Positions 1 through 8,648 are shown, numbered from the stretch's first letter. The stretch: DNA of 64,000 nucleotides from CAUZIZ01 sp965219855 (GCA_965219855.1 CBDCOR010000015.1:1-64000), one strand, 5' to 3'. Notes: generated by a model not told the origin, from the sequence alone. Numbers and translations: made by a program.

Positions 1-1015
1 TACGAACATCTGGTTTATGAATGCGATTACTCGAGCTCCTATCGTTCGGTGCTGCGCTATGTGCGCCGGCACTGGCCGAAGCCGAAGCTCCGAACGTTTC
101 GGCGAGTGGAGACGCCGCCTGGGGCCCAGAGCCAGGTGGATTGGGCCGAGTATCCGTCGGTGGCCGTTGGAAACGAGTTGGAGCCCCTTTCGGCGTTCAT
201 CATGGTGCTCTCCCACAGCCCGGCAGCCCGCCATTGTGTGGAGTCGGCGGCGAGACCAGCTGTCCTGGCTGCAGTGCCACAACGAGAGTTATCGCCGACT
301 GCAGGGAGTGGCCGCCGTCAACCGGATCGACAACGTCAAGACGGCCATCGCCTCGGGAGGCGGCCCCTGGGGAGAGATCCATCCGCTCTACCGGGCCTAT
401 GCCCGATCGGTGGGCTTTCACATTGATGCCTGCCGACCGGGGCAAGCCCAAGAGAAAGGGAAGGTGGAGGCCAAAGTCCGACTTTCGCGTTTGCTGGTGG
501 AGCCGCAGAGCCAATACTGGGAAGACCTCGAGGAGTTGCAGCACTTCACCGATGGACAGGTCTCGCGCTGGTCCCGTCGAGCGGTGTGTCCGGCCACCGG
601 CCTCACTGTCGAGGAGAGTTGGCGAGCGGAGCTGGAGCGTCTGGCGCCCTTGCCGATCCTTCCCGAACCCTTCGATGTGGTGGTCACGCGGCCAGTCCAT
701 CGGGACTGCATGGTTCGCTTCGAAGATCACTGCTATCCGGTTCCCTTTCAATGGGTAGGCCGCCAGGTGGAGGTGCGGGGCTGCTCGGGCAAGGTTCAGA
801 TCTTAGCCGAGGGAAAGGTCCTGCGGGAGTATGAGCGCCACACGCCGGCGCGGATTCTGATCGATCCCAGCTGCTGGCAAGGAGAAGCGACGGAGCGGGT
901 CCTCGCTCCGCCGCCCTTGGGCAAGATGGGACAACGGCTGGAACAGATCTATCAGATGCCGGTGGAGCAGCGTCCTCTGGACCTGTACCAAGCTCTGGCG
1001 GAGGTGGCCCGATGA
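1..1015 (+). pseudogene. istA: IS21-family transposase IstA, frameshifted and cut by the window edge
   Basis: This is the catalytic and C-terminal part of the integrase-like (rve/DDE) transposase of an IS21 element, which acts with the ATPase IstB encoded next to it. Frame 1 is open from base 1 and holds the first catalytic Asp (QVDWAEY, about 130-150). Near 215-232 the similarity jumps to frame 2, which carries the second region (RIDNVKTAI, about 323-350), the catalytic Glu (QEKGKVEAK, about 448-475) and the C-terminal domain, ending at the TGA of 1013-1015. A one-base indel therefore splits the gene, and its N-terminus lies outside the window. It overlaps istB by an ATGA, as is usual in IS21. 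Family assignment is firm; whether the frameshift is real or a sequencing error cannot be told here. Confidence 0.85.
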
Positions 1016-1842
1016 GCGCGGCGACGAAGGGACGCGTGGATCTGGATCAAACCCGTCAGTCACTGGAGCAGCTGGGTCTGATGCATGCCAGCGAGCAACT
1101 GTCCGAGCTGGTGGGCCAGGCGGTGAAGAAAAACCTCTCGGTCCATCGCTTTTTGGACGAACTGCTTTGGAGCGAACTGGCCCATCGGGAGGAGCGACGG
1201 ATCAAGACCTCGCTGAGACTGTCGGGACTGCCGCCGGGTCAGACGTTGGGGAACTTCGATTTTAACTTTCAGCCGGCGATCCGCAAGAGCCGCATCGAGA
1301 CCTTGGCCACCTGTGAGTGGATCCGCGAGCACGAGACGGTTTTGCTCCAGGGTCCGCCGGGCGTGGGAAAGACGCATTTGGCGGTGGCCCTGGGAGCCAA
1401 AGCCATCGAAAACGGTTTCTCGCTGTCCTTCTTTCGACTGGATGATCTGCTTCACGCCATGAAGCTGGACGCCGAGTTGGCCCCCAAGGCGCTGCGCCGT
1501 AAGAAGTATGTCAACGTGGCGCTGCTGATCATCGACGAGGTCGGGTTCCAGGTCATGAGCCGGCTGGAGGCCAGCCTGTTGTTCCGGCTCGTCAGTGCCC
1601 GCTACGAAAAGGGAGCCACCTTGATCACCACCAACAAATCAGTCAAGGACTGGCCCGAGATCCTGGCCGGAGACGAAGTGATGGCGACCGCGTTACTGGA
1701 CCGGCTGCTGCACCATTGCCACGTGCTGAATATCAAGGGAAGGAGTTATCGGCTCAGGGATTTGGAACGGGCCCTGGCAGGGGGGGCGGCCGCCGCCGAA
1801 GCGGCTCAGACTCCAGCCGCCCTGCGGGCTCCCTCCGTCTGA
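1012..1842 (+). CDS. istB: IS21-family ATPase/helper protein IstB
   Basis: IstB is the AAA+ ATPase that assists IstA in target capture during IS21 transposition. The 276-residue protein shows an N-terminal helical region, a Walker A motif (GPPGVGKTH, about residues 118-126), a Walker B motif (LLIIDEVGF) and a sensor-like TTNKS stretch. Length fits the family, with a slightly extended Ala-rich tail. The ATG overlaps the istA stop as ATGA, which fixes the start and implies translational coupling. The gene is intact although its partner is frameshifted. Confidence 0.93.
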   Translation: MSAATKGRVDLDQTRQSLEQLGLMHASEQLSELVGQAVKKNLSVHRFLDELLWSELAHREERRIKTSLRLSGLPPGQTLGNFDFNFQPAIRKSRIETLATCEWIREHETVLLQGPPGVGKTHLAVALGAKAIENGFSLSFFRLDDLLHAMKLDAELAPKALRRKKYVNVALLIIDEVGFQVMSRLEASLLFRLVSARYEKGATLITTNKSVKDWPEILAGDEVMATALLDRLLHHCHVLNIKGRSYRLRDLERALAGGAAAAEAAQTPAALRAPSV

Positions 1843-2202
1843 GACACTCAGTGATCAGTGACGATTAAAACTCCGGGGCGCATTCGCTTAGCAAGATTCA
1901 AACTGATGTCAGACCGTTGCCTCATGACAAACCGGCGGGAGCGCACCAAAGGTGACCTTCATCCAGGAACCCGCATGAGGAAGCGACAGACGCCCCCGCC
2001 AGCATGCCCTCAAGAGCGTTCTCCCGGCTGGGCTAGGGTCCCTCTCCGGGAACAGACGTCCAGGAGAAGGGGTTTGCAAGAGAATCCGGAAAAAACTTTC
2101 CCCCCAGTCGCCCGTCAAGCTCCGATCGTCGGGAGACCGGGTCCTCAAGATACCCCAGTTCGGGACCCGAGCCAAGCTCGCCTACTGGGGCGAAAGAAAG
2201 CT

Positions 2203-2351
2203 ATGGAAACTGCCGCGCTGTGGAAACCGTGGAAAACTAAGTCCACTTTGTGCCTGCCGATTCGGCTCGGGTGGTTTCTCCACCGTTCCCACAGCGCTTG
2301 GAAAACTCCTTCGGACGGAGTTTCCCACAGTTCCCACAGCTTCTGCGGCTG
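2203..2351 (+). repeat. Hairpin-rich 3' region of the IS21 element (copy 1)
   Basis: Two arms, 2216-2237 and 2275-2296, form a long imperfect hairpin made of GTGGAAA/TTTCCAC-like words. It is followed by a smaller hairpin around 2304-2323 (AAACTCC/GGAGTTT). The same arrangement with the same arm sequences but a different loop recurs at 47283-47428, in the same position downstream of another istB. It is non-coding; open frames across it are accidental. Confidence 0.7.
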
Positions 2352-2634
2352 CTCACATCCAAATGAATCTATGCTTTGGGACGGCGCTCGCCCTCCCGTG
2401 GAAAAACCCAAAGCGGTTTTCCCACCGGATGCCTCCCGCTCGAGAAGAGAAATCAAAGGCTGCCCTTGAAATCAGGAGAACAAACTTTTATCGAACAAAA
2501 GACGAACACGTTCAGGTTCCTCCCGAACCTGCGTTTTTACTAACCGGGGAAGGGTCGTAAAACAATACGTCCCCTAAGGTCGTGAAAGTTCCTGTCACTT
2601 GACAGCAGAGCCAATTCGGGAGCGACTTGCGCAG

Positions 2635-2652
2635 CTTGACCAACTGGTCAAG
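2635..2652. promoter_or_regulatory. Inverted repeat upstream of the glycosyltransferase gene
   Basis: CTTGACC-aact-GGTCAAG, two perfect 7-base arms 21 bases before the ATG at 2673. It could be a repressor operator or overlap a promoter (the arms include TTGACC). Function is inferred from position only. Confidence 0.35.
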
Positions 2653-2672
2653 ACACGCTCGGCACGACTCTA

Positions 2673-3464
2673 ATGCACAATTCAAGGCCGTCCAACTCCC
2701 TGATTATCGTCCCCACCTATAACGAGAGGCAAAATATCAAGCCTCTCTGTGAGTCCATCTTCAGATTCGCACCCGAGACTGAGGTCTTGATCATTGACGA
2801 CGCCTCGCCTGATGGGACCGGCTCGATGGCCGAAGAGATGAAGGCCCAAGATCGGCGGATCCATGTGCTTCACCGAGCGGAAAAGGGGGGCCTCGGTGGC
2901 GCCTGTGTGTCTGGTTTTTCCTGGGGACTTGGCCGGGGATTCGATCCCCTGATCCAGATGGATGCAGATCTATCCCACAACCCGCGGTACCTGCCCGTCA
3001 TGCTCGGTCTGCTGAGTCACTACGATGGGGTCATCGGCTCGCGCTACGTCACCCAGGGGGGCACTCTCAACTGGGACCTCGGACGGCGCGCCCTGAGTTG
3101 GGGCGCCAATCTGTACGCCCGCTTGGTTCTGGGTACTCGAATCAAGGACCTCACCGGCGGCTTCAACGGCTGGAGGAAACGAGCACTGCTGGCTGTCGAA
3201 CTCCGTAGCTTGCGGTCAAAAGAGTATGCCTTCGAAATAGAGTTGAAACATTCAGTGCTTTCAGAAGGACTGAAGATGATCGAGTTCCCGATCATCTTCG
3301 AAGAACGAAGACTTGGGGAATCGAAGCTAGGTGGCGGGATTGCACTCGAAGCGGCTGTGAGAGTGTGGCTTCTTCGCTTCCGTAGAAGAAAAACACGGGA
3401 AAAGGAATGGGTGGGCGATGGGATTCGAACCCACGGCCACAGGGGCCACAACCCTGTGCTCTAA
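2673..3464 (+). CDS. Glycosyltransferase family 2, polyprenol-phosphate mannosyltransferase type
   Basis: The protein resembles dolichol/polyprenol-phosphate mannosyltransferases, which move a sugar from a nucleotide donor to a lipid phosphate at the cytoplasmic membrane. Visible GT-A features are the N-terminal strand (SLIIVPTYNERQN), IIDDASPDGT, the metal-binding QMDADLSHNP and the GSRYV and DLTGGFNGWRK segments typical of DPM1-like enzymes. There is no C-terminal membrane domain, so this is the short soluble form. The final 17 or so residues (VGDGIRTHGHRGH...) are encoded opposite the tRNA-His gene and are not part of the conserved fold. The native C-terminus probably ended earlier, or the gene has come to borrow its stop from the tRNA gene. 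Confidence 0.88.
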   Translation: MHNSRPSNSLIIVPTYNERQNIKPLCESIFRFAPETEVLIIDDASPDGTGSMAEEMKAQDRRIHVLHRAEKGGLGGACVSGFSWGLGRGFDPLIQMDADLSHNPRYLPVMLGLLSHYDGVIGSRYVTQGGTLNWDLGRRALSWGANLYARLVLGTRIKDLTGGFNGWRKRALLAVELRSLRSKEYAFEIELKHSVLSEGLKMIEFPIIFEERRLGESKLGGGIALEAAVRVWLLRFRRRKTREKEWVGDGIRTHGHRGHNPVL

Positions 3465-3485
3465 CCTGGCTGAGCTACGCCCACC
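3410..3485 (-). tRNA. tRNA-His (GTG)
   Basis: Read on the minus strand it folds as a cloverleaf: acceptor GTGGGCG/CGCCCAC, D arm with AGCTCAGCCAGGTTAGAG, anticodon stem CAGGG/CCCTG enclosing TTGTGGC (anticodon GTG), and T arm GTGGG-TTCGAAT-CCCAT. An encoded extra G at -1 (position 3485) opposite C73 (position 3410) is the hallmark of tRNA-His. No CCA is encoded. It overlaps the 3' end of the opposite-strand glycosyltransferase gene. Confidence 0.97.
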
Positions 3486-3578
3486 ACAGTAACCTGACGG
3501 CTCGATAACCGAGGAGCGGACATTCTATTACCAAACACTCACTGGCGGCAAACTCCATTCCGAATCGGCCCGCTACGG

Positions 3579-5081
3579 CTACAGCTCTGTAAGGACGGCT
3601 TGTGGCACTCCAGATGGAGAGTGGTTCAGGTTTCGTCCTGAGCGATCCAGTGCCTGGGAAAGCGCTTGGGCCTTGATCAGGGTTTCCTGGTATTCCGACT
3701 CAGGGTCGCTGTCTGCCACAATCGCGCTTCCGCTGTGCAGAGACGCCACGCCACCTTGGGTGCAGATGGTCCGGATGAGGATATTCAAGTCCACTTCGCC
3801 TGAGAAGCTCAGATAGCCCAGCGCGCCGGTGTAGGCGCCCCTACGGACCGTTTCAACCTGTTCGATGATTTCCATGGATCTGATCTTGGGCGCCCCAGTT
3901 ACCGACCCTCCCGGGAATGCGACCTTCAGAAGGTCCACAGCATCCTTTTCGGGACTGAGGAGAGCCTCTACCGTGGAGGTGAGGTGGAAAACCGCCGGAA
4001 AGGTTTCAACGACAGCGAACTCAGGGACCCGGACCGAACCGATCTCGGCAACCCTCCCCAGGTCGTTCCTCTCCAGATCGACGATCATGACGTGCTCGGC
4101 ATGATCCTTTTCACTGCCCGCCAACTCCCGGGCCAGGGACCGATCCAGGGAGGGAGTCGCTCCGCGCGGACGGGTACCCTTGATGGGGCGGGTGCTGACA
4201 AGCCGGCTGGCTGGATCGAAGTGAAGGAAACGTTCCGGTGAGGCGCTCACGATGGAGAAGTCTCGAGCATCCAGGTAGGCCGAGAAGGGAGCCGGAGTCC
4301 GTGCCCGCAAATCGAGAAACAAGTCGAAGGAATCTCCTTCGAAAGGCCTCTTGAAACGCTGTGACAAGTTGGCCTGGTAGATGTCTCCGGCAGCGATGTG
4401 TTCCTTGATGCGGTGGATCGCCCGAAGATACTCTTCACGGCTGAAGTTGGAACCAGTCTGGATGCCGATCTCTCGCTGATAGAGCGGCGAATGAGCTGCT
4501 TCCAAACCCTTCTCGAGTCCATCCGCTCGAATCCCAGGATCGAACAGTTGGGCCCTCAGGTCTTCCGCTCGACGAACCGCACGCTCTCTTGCTGCCGCGC
4601 CTCGCTGGGGTAGTCCAGTTGAAGTGATATGAAGTTGGTCTTCTTCCAGATCCAGAGTGACGGCTGTGTCGAAGAACCCCAACCAAAGGTCCGGCATGTC
4701 GAGATCAGCGGGAAGGGAGCTTGGAACCGCCTCCAGGGTAGACTTCAATTCATAACCGAAGTAACCCATGGCGCCGGCCGGAAAGGGCGTAGGTGAGTCC
4801 TGACCTGGAAGCTCGAAGTCCGCTAATAGGCGACGCAGAAGGGAGAAGGTCTCGCCCTGCTCCTGCCGACCCCCTTCCCATGCCAGAACGGCATGGCTCC
4901 CCCGTGCCCTCAGTATTGCGAAGGGATTCTGGGCAAGGATGCATCGTCGTGACAGGGGCCGGGAAGAATCTGGGCGAGGCTCCCAGCTGCTGTCCAGAAT
5001 CAGCGTCGGGCCAGCCCTGGAGCGGAGACGCGTGTAGACACTTGCCCGGTCACACGGCAACGGCATCGACAGGCAATGCAT
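3579..5081 (-). CDS. pabB: Aminodeoxychorismate synthase component I (PabB)
   Basis: Makes 4-amino-4-deoxychorismate from chorismate for folate synthesis, normally with a PabA glutaminase. The 500-residue protein has the anthranilate-synthase-I N-terminal domain (GAMGYFGYELK) and the chorismate-binding C-terminal domain: SASPERFL, RPIKGTRPRG, VDLERNDLGR, FPGGSVTGAPKIRSMEII and RGAYTGALGYLSF. The PIKGT motif with Lys separates PabB from TrpE (PIAGT). No pabA or lyase gene is adjacent. Only 13 bases separate its start from the cupin gene upstream, so the two may be co-transcribed. Confidence 0.9.
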   Translation of the reverse strand: MHCLSMPLPCDRASVYTRLRSRAGPTLILDSSWEPRPDSSRPLSRRCILAQNPFAILRARGSHAVLAWEGGRQEQGETFSLLRRLLADFELPGQDSPTPFPAGAMGYFGYELKSTLEAVPSSLPADLDMPDLWLGFFDTAVTLDLEEDQLHITSTGLPQRGAAARERAVRRAEDLRAQLFDPGIRADGLEKGLEAAHSPLYQREIGIQTGSNFSREEYLRAIHRIKEHIAAGDIYQANLSQRFKRPFEGDSFDLFLDLRARTPAPFSAYLDARDFSIVSASPERFLHFDPASRLVSTRPIKGTRPRGATPSLDRSLARELAGSEKDHAEHVMIVDLERNDLGRVAEIGSVRVPEFAVVETFPAVFHLTSTVEALLSPEKDAVDLLKVAFPGGSVTGAPKIRSMEIIEQVETVRRGAYTGALGYLSFSGEVDLNILIRTICTQGGVASLHSGSAIVADSDPESEYQETLIKAQALSQALDRSGRNLNHSPSGVPQAVLTEL

Positions 5082-5094
5082 CGGGTAGTAGTCC

Positions 5095-5436
5095 CTAAGG
5101 GAAACGGAATTTCTCCGGTTTAGGGTGTGGAGCCATGAACACCAGGCACACCAACCGATGACCGGAGTGGTTCTTCACCCCATGGAGTTCACCGGAGGGC
5201 GCCCAAGTAGCGTCCCCCTCTTCCAGCGGCCGGGTCTCCTCTCCTACCGTAAAGAGGCCACTCCCTTGAAGAACGTAATATAACTTGTCATTTCCCTCAT
5301 GGTCGTGCAGCGCCTGCTCCTGGCCCGGCTCAAAACAGTAGAGGTCACAAAACATCCGTTCGCTCTCGAAAAGATTGGCCTTCAGCATCTTCCCAGAGTG
5401 AAAAGAAATAAGATCCAGAATCCGCTTCACCTCCAT
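5095..5436 (-). CDS. Small cupin-domain protein
   Basis: A 113-residue single-domain cupin. Cupin motif 1 is visible as HDHEGNDKLYYVLQGSG and motif 2 as the later ATWAPSGELHGVKNHS, giving the His/Glu-type metal-binding set of a small beta-barrel. The substrate is unknown; such proteins can be isomerases, dioxygenases or ligand sensors. It lies just upstream of pabB on the same strand and diverges from ilvC. Confidence 0.85.
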   Translation of the reverse strand: MEVKRILDLISFHSGKMLKANLFESERMFCDLYCFEPGQEQALHDHEGNDKLYYVLQGSGLFTVGEETRPLEEGDATWAPSGELHGVKNHSGHRLVCLVFMAPHPKPEKFRFP

Positions 5437-5501
5437 TACAGACCCTCCTGCCCTCCTCGAATGACTGCGAGTCTACTACAAAGCAGGGGGACGACAAAGA
5501 C

Positions 5502-5570
5502 GTTCTCGGCGCTGGCTCAGCTTGAGTCTCAACCGTCCGATCTGATATAAACGGACGCTTCGCCGAGAAC
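5502..5570. promoter_or_regulatory. Nested inverted repeats between the cupin gene and ilvC
   Basis: Outer arms GTTCTCGGCG (5502-5511) and CGCCGAGAAC (5561-5570) are perfect. Inside them CGTCCG (5534-5539) and CGGACG (5552-5557) pair around GATATAAA, which looks like a -10 element on the plus strand. The structure lies 70 bases before the ilvC ATG and could be an operator or leader hairpin. The role is inferred. Confidence 0.35.
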
Positions 5571-5639
5571 TGATTCGTAGGAATAAGGAGGCCCGGCTTG
5601 GGCCCGGCCTCAGACTTGAATTTCTTCTGAGAGGACAGC

Positions 5640-6710
5640 ATGAGAACAATCAAGGTTGGTGATTTTGAAGAAGAGGTCGTCGAGCGTAGCGATTATCCTC
5701 CCGACAGGGTCAAAGAGATCCTGGGAAAGGAGCGAATCGGCGTCATCGGCTACGGGCCCCAGGGGCACGGTCAATCTTTGAACTGCCGCGACAACGGCAT
5801 CGAAGTGACTATCGGCCAGAGGCGCGGAGGCAACGGCTGGGAGAATGCCATACGAGACGGTTGGGAACCCGGAAAGAATCTGTTTGACGACATCGAAATG
5901 GTGGCCGAGCAGTCCACCTTCCTGATGTACCTGCTGAGCGACGCTGGACAGGGTGAGCAGTGGTCACGGATCAAGCCGCACCTCAAGCCTGGAGATGCGC
6001 TCTGCTTCTCCCACGGCTTTGCGATTACCTATCAGGATCAGACCGGAGTGGTTCCTCCGGAACATGTTGACGTCATCCTGGTGGCTCCGAAGGGCTCGGG
6101 GACCACCGTGAGGCGACTCTTCGTCGAGGGGAGAGGAATCAACGCCAGTTTCGCCATCGAGCAGGACTATACCGGTCGCGCTCGGGAGCGGTGCCTTGCG
6201 TTGGGTATCGCGATCGGATCCGGTTATCTCTTCGAAACCAACTTCAAGAAGGAGGTCTACAGCGATCTTACCGGCGAGAGAGGCGTCCTGATGGGAGCGA
6301 TCTACGGGTTGTGGTTGGCCCAGTACGAAGTTCTCCGGGCACGAGGGCACAGTCCCTCAGAAGCGTTCAACGAGACAGTCGAGGAGGCGACACAGAGCCT
6401 CTATCCCTTGATCGCAGAGAACGGAATGGATTGGATGTACGCCAACTGCTCGACGACTGCCCAGAGAGGTGCCTTGGACTGGTTTCAGCGCTTTCGGGAC
6501 GCAAACCTCCCTCTCTTCGAAGAGCTCTACGACAAGGTGGCAGCGGGCGACGAGACACGGCGTGTATTGGAGGCCAACCGTAACCCCGATTATCGACAGG
6601 GTCTCGAAAAGGAGTTGGCTGAGGTTGAGAGCTCCGAAATGTGGGCAGTCGGGAAGTTGGTCCGCGAGCTTCGGCCGGAGCGGGCGGCTGACGACGGAGA
6701 CGACAGCTAA
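5640..6710 (+). CDS. ilvC: Ketol-acid reductoisomerase
   Basis: Converts acetolactate to dihydroxyisovalerate (valine/leucine route) and acetohydroxybutyrate to the isoleucine precursor, using NAD(P)H and Mg2+. The N-terminal Rossmann domain shows IGVIGYGPQGHGQ; its beta2-alphaB loop carries two arginines (GQRRGG), which fits NADPH use. The KARI signature follows (VAPKGSGTTVRRLF) and the helical C-terminal knot domain carries DLTGERGVLMG and FNETVEEATQSLYPLI. At 356 residues it is near class I length with about 20 extra residues at the ends. A thiamine-diphosphate enzyme of the acetolactate synthase type lies downstream, so the pair may serve branched-chain amino acid synthesis. Confidence 0.95.
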   Translation: MRTIKVGDFEEEVVERSDYPPDRVKEILGKERIGVIGYGPQGHGQSLNCRDNGIEVTIGQRRGGNGWENAIRDGWEPGKNLFDDIEMVAEQSTFLMYLLSDAGQGEQWSRIKPHLKPGDALCFSHGFAITYQDQTGVVPPEHVDVILVAPKGSGTTVRRLFVEGRGINASFAIEQDYTGRARERCLALGIAIGSGYLFETNFKKEVYSDLTGERGVLMGAIYGLWLAQYEVLRARGHSPSEAFNETVEEATQSLYPLIAENGMDWMYANCSTTAQRGALDWFQRFRDANLPLFEELYDKVAAGDETRRVLEANRNPDYRQGLEKELAEVESSEMWAVGKLVRELRPERAADDGDDS

Positions 6711-6930
6711 GCTGAAACTTGATTGGCCGGACGTAGCTTTGGGCTCCAGGCCGAAGTCTTCTTGATTCGAGCCTTTGGCTCGGACGGCGGCCTGGAGCCC
6801 ACCGCTACGCCGGGCCCAAAGTTTCGTTCTCGAATGGGGCAGCACCGCTGGGGGTCCCTAAGCTGAAACTTCATCGCTCAGCTATTGATGTTCGTGACTA
6901 GAGATAAACGAAGTTTCTTTCTTCGAATGA
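6709..6930. repeat. Dispersed mosaic repeat R1, copy a
   Basis: Starts at the ilvC stop codon and fills most of the gap to the next gene. It contains the palindromic core (TAGCTTTGGGCTCCAGGCC ... GGCCTGGAGCCCACCGCTA) and then a flank reading AAGTTTCGTTCTCGAATG, ending in a second AAGTTTCTTTC block. The same parts recur, in either orientation, at 16806, 18345, 25376, 35092, 52000/54185 and 63912. Confidence 0.8.
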
Positions 6931-6965
6931 TCCGGCTCGCAGCCGGGTGCTGGACTTGACCGCAC

Positions 6966-8603
6966 ATGACCCGAATGACCGGTGGACAGATGGTGCTGGA
7001 CCGGTTGGAGGTCCACGGCGTCGACCTTGTTTTCGGCGTCATATCCATTCACACCCTGAATCTCTTCGACGCTCTCTACGATCGCCAGGACAGCATGTGT
7101 CACCTGGGGGGCAGGACTGAGCTAGCCTGCGGCTTCATGGCGGATGGCTATGCTCGGTCCAGCGGCAAACCCGGGGTAGTCTTCACCAGCAGCGGACCGG
7201 GTGCAGCCAATTCCATTCACTCGATGGGGGAAGCCTATCATTCCAGTTCTCCAGTGCTTCAGATCACGACCAATGTGGAGCGTGAATACCTGGACCGAAA
7301 CCTGGGGATCACTCATGAGCCCAAAGAACAGCTCCAGATGTTCCGTTCGGTCACGGATTGGAACTCCCTGGTAGAAGATCTGCACTCGATCCCTGGGCAA
7401 ATCGACGAGGCGTTCGTCCGCTTCAAGACCAGGCGTCCCCGCCCAATCGAGCTGGAGATTCCCACTGACCTACTGGGTGAGACGGCTGAGGCAACCGTCC
7501 TTCAGCCGGCCGAAGCGGCACTTCCGGCGGCCCCAGACGCTCAGATCGAAGAAGTAGTTCAGGAAATAGGACGGTCGCAGCGCCCCCTCATCTGGGCAGG
7601 TGAAGAGATCAGTTCCAGCGGCGGGACAGAGGAGCTGATCAGGCTGGTGGAAACCCTGGGGGTGCCGGTAGTGACGGCGGACGGAGCCAAGGATGCGTTT
7701 CCCGAGGATCATCCCCTTTCGCTGGGAACCGCTCTAGGGGAGCGAATCTGGGGTAGGAACCCGGTGCACGAGTTTATCGGGAGCTGCGACCTGGTAATCG
7801 CTCTTGGAACCGCTCTTCCCTATCGCACCACACTGGGCATCGGCATAGAGATTCGTGGCCAGGTCGTGCAGGTTGTGCTGGACCCACGCTACCTGGAAAG
7901 GAACTATCCCGTCTCGGTGGGGATCACCGCCAGTGCCAAGGTCGTCGTAAACCAGCTCCTGGAGGCACTCGGTGACAAGGAGCACACGAAAGCTGATGCC
8001 TACCTGGCTGAAGTGCGCCACCTCAAGAGGCACATCGAGCAGGACCTGAGGGAGCAGTGGCCCAATGAAGTGAGAGCCATGGAGGCCATCCGCTCTGTCT
8101 TACCGCGGGAGACCATCACCTGCTGGGATACCACCGTTCCAACCAGCCGCGCCAGCCGGGCCTTTCGCGTCTATCACCCCCGGACCTTCATGAACCCATA
8201 CGGTTGGGTGGGAATCGGCTTCTCCTTCCCCGCCGCCCTGGGAGCCAAGGCCGCCAATCCGACGGTCCCGGTCGTCTGTTTTTCAGGCGACGGAGGCTTC
8301 CAATACTGCCTCTCCGAACTGGCGACCGCTGCTCAGTACAACCTGAACATCACCGTGGTCATGTTCAATGATGATGCCTGGGGAGTCCTGAGAGGATTTC
8401 AGAAGCGGTCCTTTCAGGGGAGATTCATCGGAACCAAGTTGGTCAATCCCGACTTCATCAAGCTGGTAGAAGCCTACGGATTCTCGGGAAAGCGAGTGGA
8501 CACGGTGAAGGAACTGGTACCGGCGCTTGAGGAGGCAGTTAACGCGACGGAGCTGACCTTTCTCGAGGTTCGTATTCCCCGGGGACTGGGCAAGCTGACC
8601 TAA
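6966..8603 (+). CDS. Thiamine-diphosphate-dependent enzyme, acetolactate synthase-like
   Basis: A 545-residue enzyme with the three-domain plan of the acetolactate synthase/benzoylformate decarboxylase family. The N-terminal PYR domain has the catalytic Glu in GGRTELACGFMADGYAR and the glycine-rich SSGPGAAN. A central domain lies at about 200-330, and the C-terminal PP domain has the TPP/Mg motif GDGGFQYCL...NDD. The substrate is not certain: its position after ilvC favours acetolactate synthesis, but no ACT-domain regulatory subunit gene is nearby, and related decarboxylases share the motifs. The ATG at 6966 follows the R1a repeat. Confidence 0.85.
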   Translation: MTRMTGGQMVLDRLEVHGVDLVFGVISIHTLNLFDALYDRQDSMCHLGGRTELACGFMADGYARSSGKPGVVFTSSGPGAANSIHSMGEAYHSSSPVLQITTNVEREYLDRNLGITHEPKEQLQMFRSVTDWNSLVEDLHSIPGQIDEAFVRFKTRRPRPIELEIPTDLLGETAEATVLQPAEAALPAAPDAQIEEVVQEIGRSQRPLIWAGEEISSSGGTEELIRLVETLGVPVVTADGAKDAFPEDHPLSLGTALGERIWGRNPVHEFIGSCDLVIALGTALPYRTTLGIGIEIRGQVVQVVLDPRYLERNYPVSVGITASAKVVVNQLLEALGDKEHTKADAYLAEVRHLKRHIEQDLREQWPNEVRAMEAIRSVLPRETITCWDTTVPTSRASRAFRVYHPRTFMNPYGWVGIGFSFPAALGAKAANPTVPVVCFSGDGGFQYCLSELATAAQYNLNITVVMFNDDAWGVLRGFQKRSFQGRFIGTKLVNPDFIKLVEAYGFSGKRVDTVKELVPALEEAVNATELTFLEVRIPRGLGKLT

Positions 8604-8648
8604 CCGGGCCCGCTTTATTTTTCGGGGCTGGCCTATTAAGATCTCGGC

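Larger units (their letters stand above)
1..2597 (+). mobile_element. IS21-family insertion element, 3' part
   Basis: Contains istA (partial), istB and a long non-coding 3' region. The left end is outside the window. A right end near 2597 is proposed because 2546-2597 holds two spaced copies of a GGTCGTRAAA-type motif and finishes in a CA dinucleotide, as IS21 right ends do. The matching left inverted repeat cannot be checked, so the boundary is tentative. Bases 1843-2200 hold no gene that can be recognised. Confidence 0.5.

Noticed and set aside
1858..2469. 203-codon open frame downstream of istB
   Set aside because: It spans the repeat hairpins that recur at 47283 in a different frame context; no protein-like conservation.
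3414..3464. C-terminal tail VGDGIRTHGHRGH as a domain
   Set aside because: It is a translation of the antisense tRNA-His gene, a known annotation artefact.
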